64,000 nucleotides of DNA from Lachnospiraceae bacterium (GTDB lineage: Bacteria > Bacillota > Clostridia > Lachnospirales > Lachnospiraceae): the NCBI GenBank assembly GCA_024681795.1, contig JAILAD010000042.1, positions 23,206 to 87,205 on the forward strand, given 5' to 3'. Positions 17,962 to 25,929 of the stretch are shown piece by piece. Under the pieces are notes generated by a model. That model was not told the origin of the DNA. It searched no databases and saw only the letters and a list, made by a program, of their open reading frames with translations. Position 1 is the stretch's first letter, and every line of letters begins with the position of its first letter. Both the position numbers and the translations under genes were made by a program.

Positions 17962-18306
17962 ATGAGCGACGAAAACAAAAACATGAATCAGAATGAGAAT
18001 ACTTCCGCTGAAGAATCGTCTTTATACGGCGAGTGGAAGACGGTAGGAAAAGGACTCGGAAAGACATTCTCCGGGCTCGGAAAAACGTTAATCAAAACCG
18101 CAAAAATCGGAATTGAGAAGGCAGATGACTGGGCAGAGGACAGAGAAAGGGTTGACCGTTCCGCCGAGGTGGAAGATATGAAGGCAGGATGGAAGACATT
18201 CGGCGGTGATTTTGTCGACTCTGCACAGGATGTCGGCAAGACCACGGTAAAAAGCGTGAAGGCCGGTGCACAGGCCGTAAGCAGCGATGACGGAAAACAG
18301 GAATGA
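17962..18306 (+). CDS. Small amphipathic protein of unknown function
   Basis: 114 residues, soluble, with no signal peptide and no Cys. After a polar Asn/Glu-rich start it contains repeated GKT/GKTL segments (about residues 28-50 and 90-100) that would form amphipathic helices, separated by an acidic stretch around 54-72. This resembles small stress or membrane-surface proteins but I do not recognise a family. It begins 56 bp after radical SAM gene 5, behind the 14-bp repeats, and its stop overlaps the next start (ATGA), so it is probably co-translated with the nuclease-like gene. Confidence 0.7.
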   Translation: MSDENKNMNQNENTSAEESSLYGEWKTVGKGLGKTFSGLGKTLIKTAKIGIEKADDWAEDRERVDRSAEVEDMKAGWKTFGGDFVDSAQDVGKTTVKSVKAGAQAVSSDDGKQE

Positions 18307-19046
18307 TTGACGGGGAATTATTCGGACGTGCAAAAGAGCAGATGCTTTGGAAACGGCAGGGAGAGCGCGGGATCGGAACACTTTCCGAAAAAAGTGTCCA
18401 CTCCGTGCTGAAATATTATTATGCGCCCGACGAAAAATATCATGAAGTTAAAATCGGAACGTATTTTGCAGATGCGTGTGTGGAAGGTGATATATACGAA
18501 ATCCAGACCAGAGATTTTTATAAACTGAATGAGAAACTGGAGGAATTCATTAACACGTTCGGAATGGACGTGACGATTGTGTATCCGGTTCCCGTCGAGA
18601 ATACATTAATCTGGATAGATCCCGATACCGGAGAAGTGAAAAAAAGCAGAACCGTTAAAGCGCCGAAAAAGATTTATAAAGTGTTTCGTGAACTTTACGG
18701 GATTCGGGATTTTCTTGGGAATCCGAAACTTCATCTTTGCATTGCCTGTTTAAAGACCGAAGATTACAGACTTCTTGACGGATACGGAAAAGACCGGAAG
18801 AAGAGGGCAACCAAAACGGACAGGGTTCCGGTTGAATTCAAAGAAGAATTTTACTTTGACGGTGTAAAGGATGCGCTCATACTTTTCCCGGAAAGTCTCC
18901 CGGATGAATTTACGGCAGCTGATTTCAGGAAAGCAACGGGACTGGGTGCGAACGATGCATCGGTCGGGCTGCTTTTATTTTACAGACTCGGAGTATTATG
19001 TCGCAGAAAAGAAGGAAGAAGTTTTGTTTATCGGAAAGAAAACTGA
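18303..19046 (+). CDS. PD-(D/E)XK-like protein with C-terminal winged helix
   Basis: 247 residues. Residues 20-95 resemble a PD-(D/E)XK nuclease core: Glu29 in helix LSEKSVHSVLKYYY, Asp57 in YFADACVEG, and E66-x-Q68 in IYEIQT where an ExK would be expected. The lysine replacement leaves activity uncertain. Residues 190-245 (FTAADFRKATG ... LLLFYRLGVLCRR) look like a winged helix. A DNA-binding or nuclease-derived protein is likely. It overlaps the upstream small gene by 4 bp. No restriction or toxin partner was recognised. Confidence 0.65.
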   Translation: MIDGELFGRAKEQMLWKRQGERGIGTLSEKSVHSVLKYYYAPDEKYHEVKIGTYFADACVEGDIYEIQTRDFYKLNEKLEEFINTFGMDVTIVYPVPVENTLIWIDPDTGEVKKSRTVKAPKKIYKVFRELYGIRDFLGNPKLHLCIACLKTEDYRLLDGYGKDRKKRATKTDRVPVEFKEEFYFDGVKDALILFPESLPDEFTAADFRKATGLGANDASVGLLLFYRLGVLCRRKEGRSFVYRKEN

Positions 19047-19066
19047 CTTTGAAAGAGGAATTAATT

Positions 19067-19471
19067 ATGAAAAAAAGAATTTTTGTGATTACACTTGCAG
19101 GCATTCTGATGGTGATTTTACTCTGCGGATGCGGAATCAAGAGAGATGAACTCGGCAATGCCCTGATTACGTCAGATTGGAAACTTGTCAGTTTGAGGAC
19201 AAACGGAACGTTTACGGATGTTGAAAATGAACAGCCTTTGGTAAAACTGATTACGGCACGGGATAACCCGAAATTTAAATGCAAAGACGGTACGCACTGT
19301 ACCTTCAGCATGGCCGGAAAGACACATAACGGAACCATTTCCGGACAGGACGGGAACTATGAAATCACGTATGACGATACCTCGAAACCGATGTTGGCGG
19401 AAATTTCGGGGGACAGACTTACATTAAAGGATACTAACGGAAAATTTGAAATAGTGTTCAATGCAAAATAG
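19067..19471 (+). CDS. Small lipoprotein, unknown function
   Basis: 134 residues. Signal peptide MKKRIF then a hydrophobic core and a probable lipobox ending LCGC (Cys at about residue 21). The mature part is a short polar domain of probable beta structure (about 30-134) with TSDWKLVSLRTNGTF, which resembles lipocalin-like or DUF-type extracytoplasmic domains of Clostridia. I chose the ATG at 19067 because AGAGGA precedes it and the signal peptide begins there. It lies 20 bp after the nuclease-like gene in the same run. Confidence 0.75.
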   Translation: MKKRIFVITLAGILMVILLCGCGIKRDELGNALITSDWKLVSLRTNGTFTDVENEQPLVKLITARDNPKFKCKDGTHCTFSMAGKTHNGTISGQDGNYEITYDDTSKPMLAEISGDRLTLKDTNGKFEIVFNAK

Positions 19472-19490
19472 AAACTGTGAGGGGAATGAA

Positions 19491-20846
19491 ATGGTGAACG
19501 TTTGCCCGGACAGCCTGCATATTATGCATCGCGGCAAAATAATAAGGGAAGAATATCATAAGCCCTTTCAAAAAGGGATGCTGCATCGTATGTTTTCCGT
19601 TGCGAAAAGTTATACGGCGATTGCAATCGGTGCGCTGATTTCCGAAGAAAAACTCTGCATGGAGGATACCGTCTGCACTTTTTTCCCGGAATATCTTCCG
19701 GAAGAGTTTCAGGAAGCGGAATGTGATTCCCTCCGCAGAATGACGATTGAAGATCTGCTGACCATGCGTACCTGTCACGCAACCACAACATATAAAAAAC
19801 ATCCGGAAAGAAACTGGACGGAATCATTTTTCATAACGAAACCGGATCATTTACCGGGAATGATTTTTCATTATGATACATCTGCGGCACTGGTACTTGC
19901 CGGACTTGTCCGCAAAATTTCCGGAAAAAGCGTATTGGATTATCTTCGAGATGTTTTTCTTGATCAAATCGGTTTTTCAAAGGATGCATATTTTACAAAA
20001 GATCCGTTTGGTGCGGATAACGGCGGCTCCGGAATGATGGCTTATCCGGAGGATCTTCTTGTGACCGGAAAGTTCCTTGTCTCGGTTTTGAACGGAAAAC
20101 TTCAGGAAGAATATCCGGAACTGATGAATGCAAATGCGGACTCCGTGTATAACGGAGAATTCTTTGTGCGGTTTGAAAAATTTCTGAAAGAAGCCATGCG
20201 TTATCACTCTTCCACGATTCACGAGGGAAAAACCAGATCGGAAAGAGCAGGATACGGATACATGTTCTGGATGCTTCCGAAAGGCGGCATCATGATGTAC
20301 GGAATGGGCGGACAGTATCTGATTCTGTACCCGAAGGAAGAACTTGTGATCGTAACGACTGCGGATGCGCAGTCCGAAGCCGGCGGTACGCAGGGAATTC
20401 TCGATATGGCGGAATATGAAATTCTGCCGTCTTATAAAGAGTCTGATCCGGATTCGGATAGGAATGACAAAATTCCGGGATTCTCATTTGAAAAATATAT
20501 CGGCAAATACAGGATTGGGAAAAAAGGTTCTGTATTTGAAGGTTTTTCCGTTGAAGAGAATGAATTCAGACTTCGAAAGAAAGAGGAAGAATATCGTTTT
20601 CTGTTTTCACTCGGAAACTACGGAACGGAATTTGAAATCAAAGAATGCAGTCATAATTATGCGAAAGCGGAACTTCAGCCGGACGGTAGTCTGTATATCC
20701 GTGTCAGACTGATGGGGGAAAGTTTCGGCGCCCTTCATATTCTGATACGGAAAAAAGAAAAGCATACCCTGCTGTTTCTTCGTAAAGTAGAGGAATATGC
20801 TTTACCGGAATTCAACGGATTTTTTGATGCTGAGAGAATAAAATGA
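19491..20846 (+). CDS. Serine hydrolase, class C beta-lactamase/PBP-like
   Basis: 451 residues. The SxxK motif is SVAK near residue 36, the second motif is a Tyr in HYDTS near 126, and the third could lie in the GMGGQY region near 270. Residues from about 330 form a separate C-terminal domain. There is no signal peptide, so it is cytoplasmic as drawn. These enzymes hydrolyse esters or amides and include D-aminopeptidases and esterases. The ATG at 19491 has AGGGG seven bases before it and is preferred to 19461, which overlaps the lipoprotein gene. Last gene of the run; removal of a protecting acyl group is a possible role. Confidence 0.8.
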   Translation: MVNVCPDSLHIMHRGKIIREEYHKPFQKGMLHRMFSVAKSYTAIAIGALISEEKLCMEDTVCTFFPEYLPEEFQEAECDSLRRMTIEDLLTMRTCHATTTYKKHPERNWTESFFITKPDHLPGMIFHYDTSAALVLAGLVRKISGKSVLDYLRDVFLDQIGFSKDAYFTKDPFGADNGGSGMMAYPEDLLVTGKFLVSVLNGKLQEEYPELMNANADSVYNGEFFVRFEKFLKEAMRYHSSTIHEGKTRSERAGYGYMFWMLPKGGIMMYGMGGQYLILYPKEELVIVTTADAQSEAGGTQGILDMAEYEILPSYKESDPDSDRNDKIPGFSFEKYIGKYRIGKKGSVFEGFSVEENEFRLRKKEEEYRFLFSLGNYGTEFEIKECSHNYAKAELQPDGSLYIRVRLMGESFGALHILIRKKEKHTLLFLRKVEEYALPEFNGFFDAERIK

Positions 20847-20967
20847 TGTGAGAAAAAATAAGGTGAAAATGAGAACAACCTTTATTAGGACCGAAGGATA
20901 AACAGAGTTAAGAATTATGTCGGAGAGAATTACAGTCCTGAGGATTGAGATATAAAGAAGGACGTGA

Positions 20968-21060
20968 ATGATGAAAAATATGACGGGTAACCGCGTTTTA
21001 AGCGATGAACTGATTCCGTTCAAGCCTCTGATTTCAAAGGTCAGAGGCTTCCGGTCTTAA
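20968..21060 (+). CDS. Possible 30-residue small ORF
   Basis: Two adjacent ATGs at 20968 and 20971 follow an AAGGAC ribosome site; 30 codons run to the TAA at 21058. The product is basic and has no recognised motif. The last third overlaps an inverted repeat. It sits in the gap 20847-21056 between convergent genes, where nothing else was seen. Confidence 0.25.
   Translation: MMKNMTGNRVLSDELIPFKPLISKVRGFRS
21022..21050. repeat. Inverted repeat between convergent genes
   Basis: Perfect 10-bp stem AAGCCTCTGA/TCAGAGGCTT with a 9-nt loop. It lies between the convergent serine hydrolase and GH43 genes but has no T-run on either side, so terminator function is uncertain. Confidence 0.5.
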
Positions 21061-22769
21061 AAAACAGAAACATTTTTTATCAGTGCGCATCCCGGGTTGG
21101 ATACATCTGCTTTTCCGCAGCAGAAAACCCCGTATTTTACGCCGACCCATCTTCCTGCCGTGGCGGGAATGGAAAAAGAGGTAATGGGTTCTTTTTCATT
21201 TTTATAAAATACCTGCAGCGTAATCTTTTCCTGCGGAATATGTCTTGCCCATTGTTGTCTTCCCAGATAATCCAAACGGTCCAGATAGTCTTTATAACTT
21301 CTGATTTCCACAATGATTTGAAAGGTAAGTTCCGGAGCGCTTTCCTGAAAAGCGGCATTGTCGAACGGAACGGATTCCGTCTGTTCGGTCGCAACCGAAG
21401 TGTTCTGATTATAACTTTTCTGCGTATTCTTTTCGATACTTTCTTTTCGATAATCCTGAATTCCTTTAAGACAGTTAAGCGAATATGTACCATCTTCAAG
21501 GCGGGTAAGGTAAAGTGCTGCATATGTCATTCCGAGCGTAACGATTCCGGCACTTTCACCCGGCTTTAATTCTGAAAAATCAATTACTGTTGAGCAACAG
21601 AATTCCGGAGCAGGCCATTTTTGCAACAGCAGATTCGGAACATCGCAAACGGGTCTGTCCGGTTCTTTGTATACGGCATTCAATTTAAGACCACCCTGTC
21701 CGGAAAACGAGTACCAGGAAGAATTCAGGTTCGCATTCCACTGCCACTGAAGTCCGAGAGAGGGGCCGTTAAAGGTATCGTCACAGTCCGGAGAAAATGC
21801 TTTTGCTGCACTTTCTGCGTTTGAAATATCCGGTGCTGACGAAACGGTCCCGGATGTTTTTGGTTTTTTATAAGTAAGAACGGGTTCGCCGTAGGTTTCT
21901 CCTTCGACAGGATTTCCGATTACAGGCCAATCCTCTTTCCATATTAAGGGCTGCATGTGAACAATTCTGCCGCCGGCATAAACGTCCTGGAAGTGCAGGA
22001 AAAAATGTTCTCCGAACACGGTCTCGACCCAGGCACCCTGGTGAGGTCCGTTTACGGAAGAGTTTCCCTGCTTTAACACAATACGGTATTCGTAAGGACC
22101 GTTAATGCCCTTACTTCTTAAGACAACCTGATGACCGACTTTGACTCCTCCGGCAGGCGCAAAAATATAATAATAGTTGTTTCTCTTATATAATTTCGGC
22201 CCTTCAATGGTTTCGTTTTCCGTTTTGTTTCCGTCATAAATACAAAACGGATCGCCGAGTAAAGACATTCCGTCCGCGGACATCGGTGCCAGAAGAAGAA
22301 GGGATTTCTGACCGCATCTTGAGAAGGCTACCGCAAGTACGAGATATGCTTTCCCGTCATCATCCCAGAAGGGGCAGGGATCGATATAGCCGGATCCTTC
22401 CAAAATGCAGACAGGTTCGGACCATTCTTTATAAGGGTCTTTTGCCTTACTTACAAAAATACCTTCATCGGGCATCGGAAAATAAACATAGAATTCTCCG
22501 TTGTGAAAGCGGATGGAGGGCGCCCAGACTCCGCATCCGTGTACGGGATCGCGATATCTGCTTCCCGGAATTGTCTTACAAATGTAGTTGACTACTTTCC
22601 AGTTTACCAGATCTTTGGAATGCAAAAGAGGAAGGGCCGGGGAATTGCAGAAACTGGAAGATACCATATAATAATCTTCTCTGACGGAAATGACGTCGGG
22701 ATCAGAATAATCCCCGTATAAAACCGGATTTTGATACATTCCGTTTCCGAGATCTGAACATTTTACCAT
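21057..22769 (-). CDS. GH43 glycosidase (beta-xylosidase/arabinofuranosidase type)
   Basis: 570 residues without signal peptide. The five-blade propeller carries the catalytic triad: general base Asp23 in DYSDPDV, the pKa-setting Asp in YIDPCPFWDDDG, and general acid Glu in IEGPKLY. The C-terminal 200 residues form a beta-sandwich as in GH43 xylosidases. It removes xylose or arabinose from short oligosaccharides in the cytoplasm, here probably pectin side chains given the neighbours. AAGGAGA precedes the ATG. Divergent from the YesL gene with overlapping promoters. Confidence 0.9.
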   Translation of the reverse strand: MVKCSDLGNGMYQNPVLYGDYSDPDVISVREDYYMVSSSFCNSPALPLLHSKDLVNWKVVNYICKTIPGSRYRDPVHGCGVWAPSIRFHNGEFYVYFPMPDEGIFVSKAKDPYKEWSEPVCILEGSGYIDPCPFWDDDGKAYLVLAVAFSRCGQKSLLLLAPMSADGMSLLGDPFCIYDGNKTENETIEGPKLYKRNNYYYIFAPAGGVKVGHQVVLRSKGINGPYEYRIVLKQGNSSVNGPHQGAWVETVFGEHFFLHFQDVYAGGRIVHMQPLIWKEDWPVIGNPVEGETYGEPVLTYKKPKTSGTVSSAPDISNAESAAKAFSPDCDDTFNGPSLGLQWQWNANLNSSWYSFSGQGGLKLNAVYKEPDRPVCDVPNLLLQKWPAPEFCCSTVIDFSELKPGESAGIVTLGMTYAALYLTRLEDGTYSLNCLKGIQDYRKESIEKNTQKSYNQNTSVATEQTESVPFDNAAFQESAPELTFQIIVEIRSYKDYLDRLDYLGRQQWARHIPQEKITLQVFYKNEKEPITSFSIPATAGRWVGVKYGVFCCGKADVSNPGCALIKNVSVF

Positions 22770-22798
22770 AACTGTCTCCTTAAATGTATTATCATTTT

Positions 22799-22812
22799 GT
22801 AAATGCTTACGT
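22799..22812. promoter_or_regulatory. Operator-like palindrome upstream of the GH43 gene
   Basis: TGTAAATGCTTACG matches 10 of 14 positions of the perfect operators at 24023 and 33133. It lies 30 bp before the GH43 start, downstream of its promoter, so it could be a weak LacI or CcpA site. Confidence 0.4.
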
Positions 22813-22890
22813 TACTTTCGCGTTCAAGGCAAATCGTGTTATAAAGTATAATTTTGAAAATGCCTTGTCATGCTCTATTCGTTAATTTAA

Positions 22891-22919
22891 TATAAACATT
22901 CTGAAAATATCATTGTCAA
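22891..22919 (-). promoter_or_regulatory. Promoter of the GH43 gene
   Basis: Minus strand TTGACA (22914-22919), 17-bp spacer, TTTATA (22891-22896). The -35 shares bases with the rightward YesL promoter. Confidence 0.6.
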
Positions 22920-22942
22920 GAGCCTGTTTTTTGAGATATATT
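22913..22942 (+). promoter_or_regulatory. Promoter of the YesL-like gene
   Basis: TTGTCA (22913-22918), 18-bp spacer, TATATT (22937-22942). Its -35 overlaps the leftward GH43 -35. Confidence 0.5.
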
Positions 22943-22992
22943 ATTCGTAAATTAAATCTGTTTACCAGATGCTGACGAAAAGAAGGACAGTT

Positions 22993-23709
22993 ATGAAAAT
23001 ATTTGATTTAGACGGACCTGTGATGCGTTTTTTGGGAAATGCATTCGATTTCTTTATGATATTTCTGATGACTACGTTGCTTTGTATTCCGGTGATAACT
23101 GCAGGTGCGGCACTGACTGCGGCGCAGTATGTATCCATGAAGATTATGAGAAAAGAGGCACCGGCGGTTTTTGCTTCTTATTTCAAAGCGTTCAGGGAAA
23201 ATTTCAAACAGGCAACGCTTTTGTGGCTGATTCAGCTTGTAATCATCGGCTTTGTAGTATTTGACTGGATTTATGTACTGAATGTCGGATGGGCGAATGT
23301 CTTTATTGTATACAGGGCTTTTCTGATTCTTGCTACCTGTGTCGTGACATTTGTGAATCTTACCATGTATGGTGTAATTGCGAGATTTCAGATGAAGTCA
23401 AAGGATGTAATGAAAACAGCATTTGTACTCTCACTGGCGAATTTTCCGTTTCTTGCAATTGTTGTTTTGCTTCTTGGAGTAACTGCATTTTGCTGCATCT
23501 GGTTCTTTAATCTTCTTCCGGCATTCTTTGTAATCGGGTGTACCGGTGCAACCGCGCTTCACGGTTTTGTAATGATGAGAGCCTGTTCAAAACTGGAAAA
23601 GAAATTTGAGGAAATAAATGAAGCGTCGGAAACGGAGGAGGCCTCGGAAACCGAAACGGAAGAGCCGCCTGCAGAAGATTCCGGGGATTCCGGACAATTA
23701 CAGGAATAA
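22993..23709 (+). CDS. YesL-like (DUF624) membrane protein
   Basis: 238 residues. The N-terminus MKIFDLDGPVMRFLGNAF followed by LLCIPVITAGAALTAAQY is the DUF624/YesL signature, with about five membrane segments. The last 35 residues are strongly acidic (EETE, EEPPAEDSG). YesL genes sit beside YesO/LplA-type importers for rhamnogalacturonan or other oligosaccharides; the exact role is unknown. AGAAGGA lies six bases before the ATG at 22993, which I prefer to the frame's earlier start at 22969. A terminator lies 200 bp downstream. Confidence 0.85.
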   Translation: MKIFDLDGPVMRFLGNAFDFFMIFLMTTLLCIPVITAGAALTAAQYVSMKIMRKEAPAVFASYFKAFRENFKQATLLWLIQLVIIGFVVFDWIYVLNVGWANVFIVYRAFLILATCVVTFVNLTMYGVIARFQMKSKDVMKTAFVLSLANFPFLAIVVLLLGVTAFCCIWFFNLLPAFFVIGCTGATALHGFVMMRACSKLEKKFEEINEASETEEASETETEEPPAEDSGDSGQLQE

Positions 23710-23888
23710 TGAGAAAGAACACAGAACAATAGGAAAGCACCTGAAGGTACGTTGAAAAAACAATGAAAAAAATGTAAGAACAATGAACCCGAATGAGCGA
23801 TGAGAATGAAAAAACGATAAAAGCAAAACGGAATAATAATAAGTAAAGAAGGAAAGAAAAGCAAGGAAAATACTGAATTTTAAAAAAA

Positions 23889-23902
23889 TGTAACTGTTTT
23901 CA
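23889..23902. promoter_or_regulatory. LacI-type operator, weaker copy
   Basis: TGTAACTGTTTTCA is the exact reverse complement of the site at 32973-32986. It lies about 80 bp upstream of the solute-binding protein promoter, 134 bp centre to centre from the strong operator at 24023. Confidence 0.65.
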
Positions 23903-23907
23903 CAATG

Positions 23908-23936
23908 AAATGCACAATGGGAGTTGTGCATTTTTT
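23908..23936 (+). terminator. Intrinsic terminator between YesL-like gene and importer
   Basis: Ten-bp stem (23908-23917 with 23924-23933), loop of 6, with a run of six T (23931-23936) that begins inside the stem. The 390-bp gap 23710-24099 holds this, two operators and a promoter. Positions 23710-23880 are A-rich filler with no recognised signal. Confidence 0.7.
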
Positions 23937-23981
23937 ACATATAAAATCGCAAAATATGTGAACTTTTTTTGAAAAAATAAG

Positions 23982-24010
23982 TTGCATATTTAGAAAAAAA
24001 TGAATAGAAT
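23982..24010 (+). promoter_or_regulatory. Promoter of the pectin importer operon
   Basis: TTGCAT (23982-23987), 17-bp spacer, TAGAAT (24005-24010). Transcription would start near 24017, just before the operator at 24023. Confidence 0.7.
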
Positions 24011-24022
24011 TTACATAAAGGA

Positions 24023-24036
24023 TGAAAGCGCTTACA
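24023..24036. promoter_or_regulatory. LacI/CcpA-type operator of the importer operon
   Basis: TGAAAGCGCTTACA is a perfect LacI-family/cre-type palindrome just downstream of the expected start of transcription, where a repressor would block elongation. Its reverse complement occurs exactly at 33133-33146. Confidence 0.8.
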
Positions 24037-24099
24037 AAATTTTGAAAGAAAAAATCAAAAATATCACACAATTTTTAACCACAAAAGGAGGATTTACAA

Positions 24100-25731
24100 A
24101 TGAAGAAGAAACTTGTATCCGTTTTACTTGCAACTTCCATGGTTCTCAGCCTTGTTGCTTGTACGGGCGGGGGAGAAGTGGCATCTGAAGGTGCTTCCGC
24201 TCCCGCAACATCCGATGGAGGACAGAATGTAGTAGCTGAACCTGCCGGAGATTATGATCTCACAAGCATTAAGATGGTAGTTGACGGAACATTAACAGCA
24301 AACCTTGATAACCGCCAGGATGCTTTCATCGAGCAGTGGCAGGAAGCAATCAAGGAAAAGACAGGAAAGGATGTTACTCTTAACATCAACCAGCTTGACC
24401 ACTCCGGTTATGTAGATGCAGTAGGACGTCTCTTCGCAGGCGGTGACTATCCCGATGTAATGATTATGCCGGCTTCCATGTACGCACAGTACTCCAGCAC
24501 CGGAATTCTCTGGGATATGACGGATGCTTACAACAACGCAGAGTTCCAGTCGAGAATGGAAAAACCCGAAATTAACGAAAGCTTAAAGAGAAACGGAAAA
24601 CTTTACGGATTCTCCCCTGCATACGGAAACGGATGCGTTACTTATGTAAAGACCGCATGGCTTGATGCAGTAGGATTAAAGGCTTCCGATATTAAGACTT
24701 ACGATGACTATTACAACATGCTTCTTAAGTTCACTAACGAAGATCCCGACGGTAACGGAAAGAACGATACCTACGGAACCATCGCAGCAGGATTTATGAA
24801 GACTGACGAAGCTCCTTACATCAACTATCTTCCTGAATTCTGGCAGGATGCTTATCCCGCAATCTATCAGAACGAGAGCGGCGAATGGGTAGACGGATTT
24901 ACCGAGGATGCTACCAAACAGGCACTTTTAAGACTTCAGAGTGCGTACAAGGACGGCGTTATCGATCCCGAAACACTGACCGCATCCACCAAGATTGCAC
25001 GTGAGAAATACTTCTCCAATGAACAGTCCGGTTCTTCAGGATCTTTCGCATACTGGGCAGGTACCTGGTACCAGACACTTACCGACAACCTGATCAAGAA
25101 CGAAGTTGATACCGAACTTACCATGATCGAGCCGATCGCTGAAGTTGGTGCATATATCAACCGTGAAGCTCCGGTTTGGGTTATCATTGACGATCAGGAC
25201 GGAGACAACTCCCGTGAGCAGGCAATCTTCGATACTTTCATCGATACCATGTTAGACGGCGGAAAAGTACAGGTTCTTTGGACATACGGTGCAGAAGATG
25301 TTCACTGGTCCACCAAGGCTGAAAGCTTCGTACTGAATGCAGGAACCGAAAATGAAAAAGCATATGAGTATGCAGATGGTGAGTTCCACTTAAAGCAGTC
25401 TCCCAACGATGCTAACACTCTTTGGAAGAAGAACGCAATGGATCCCGCTCTTGTAATCGCTCCGTTAGTAGGAGAGTATGCAGACTTTGCCAGCACCTCC
25501 GACCTTGCAGCACAGGGCAACAGCTTCTTCGTAGCACATTGCAAGGATGCACATCCTTCACCTTCCTGCGAAACCCTTACCAATGAAGGCGGTACCATCC
25601 AGGATGCTCAGAACAAGGTTATCTCTGCAGTAATTGTAGACGGAAAAGATGTTGATGCAGCTCTTGAAGAGTACAGAAATGAAGCAGGATCAATCGTAGA
25701 TCAGGCACTTGCAGAATTAAATGCACAGTAA
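24100..25731 (+). CDS. Extracellular solute-binding lipoprotein (LplA type)
   Basis: 543 residues. Signal peptide MKKKLVSVLLATSMVLSLVAC with lipobox LVAC (Cys21), then a Ser/Thr/Gly linker to about 45 and a large family 1 type binding domain. It captures oligosaccharides on the cell surface for the two permeases downstream. The length and neighbours fit the LplA/YesO-like group; a galacturonide or rhamnogalacturonan ligand is inferred from the locus. Codons are strongly biased (AAC, GAC, CTT, GCA), more than in nearby genes, which suggests high expression. GGAGG precedes the ATG. Confidence 0.92.
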   Translation: MKKKLVSVLLATSMVLSLVACTGGGEVASEGASAPATSDGGQNVVAEPAGDYDLTSIKMVVDGTLTANLDNRQDAFIEQWQEAIKEKTGKDVTLNINQLDHSGYVDAVGRLFAGGDYPDVMIMPASMYAQYSSTGILWDMTDAYNNAEFQSRMEKPEINESLKRNGKLYGFSPAYGNGCVTYVKTAWLDAVGLKASDIKTYDDYYNMLLKFTNEDPDGNGKNDTYGTIAAGFMKTDEAPYINYLPEFWQDAYPAIYQNESGEWVDGFTEDATKQALLRLQSAYKDGVIDPETLTASTKIAREKYFSNEQSGSSGSFAYWAGTWYQTLTDNLIKNEVDTELTMIEPIAEVGAYINREAPVWVIIDDQDGDNSREQAIFDTFIDTMLDGGKVQVLWTYGAEDVHWSTKAESFVLNAGTENEKAYEYADGEFHLKQSPNDANTLWKKNAMDPALVIAPLVGEYADFASTSDLAAQGNSFFVAHCKDAHPSPSCETLTNEGGTIQDAQNKVISAVIVDGKDVDAALEEYRNEAGSIVDQALAELNAQ

Positions 25732-25768
25732 TTTTTAGAATGGCTATACGCAGCAAAGACATATGTGG

Positions 25769-25798
25769 CGCCTTTCCGGGGGAATCCCCGGGGAGGCG
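25769..25798 (+). promoter_or_regulatory. Very stable intercistronic stem-loop
   Basis: A 13-bp stem (25769-25781 with 25786-25798, two G-U pairs) closed by a GAAT tetraloop, 38 nt after the binding-protein stop. No T-run follows, so it is better seen as an mRNA-stabilising or partial attenuation element. This would give more binding protein than permease. Confidence 0.7.
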
Positions 25799-25929
25799 TT
25801 GCAAAAAAATGATAAATCCGGTTTCCAAAGGGCTGAAAACAGAAAAGAAGGATTTTCAGTTTTTTTGAAAGGGAATTATCAGGATGAATTAATATAGCAA
25901 AAAATTATACTGAATGGAAGGAAGAAGCA

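Noticed and set aside
23559..23931. Minus-strand frames rich in Phe/Leu/Ser before the importer
   Set aside because: They read A-rich non-coding DNA backwards and look membrane-like only by base composition.
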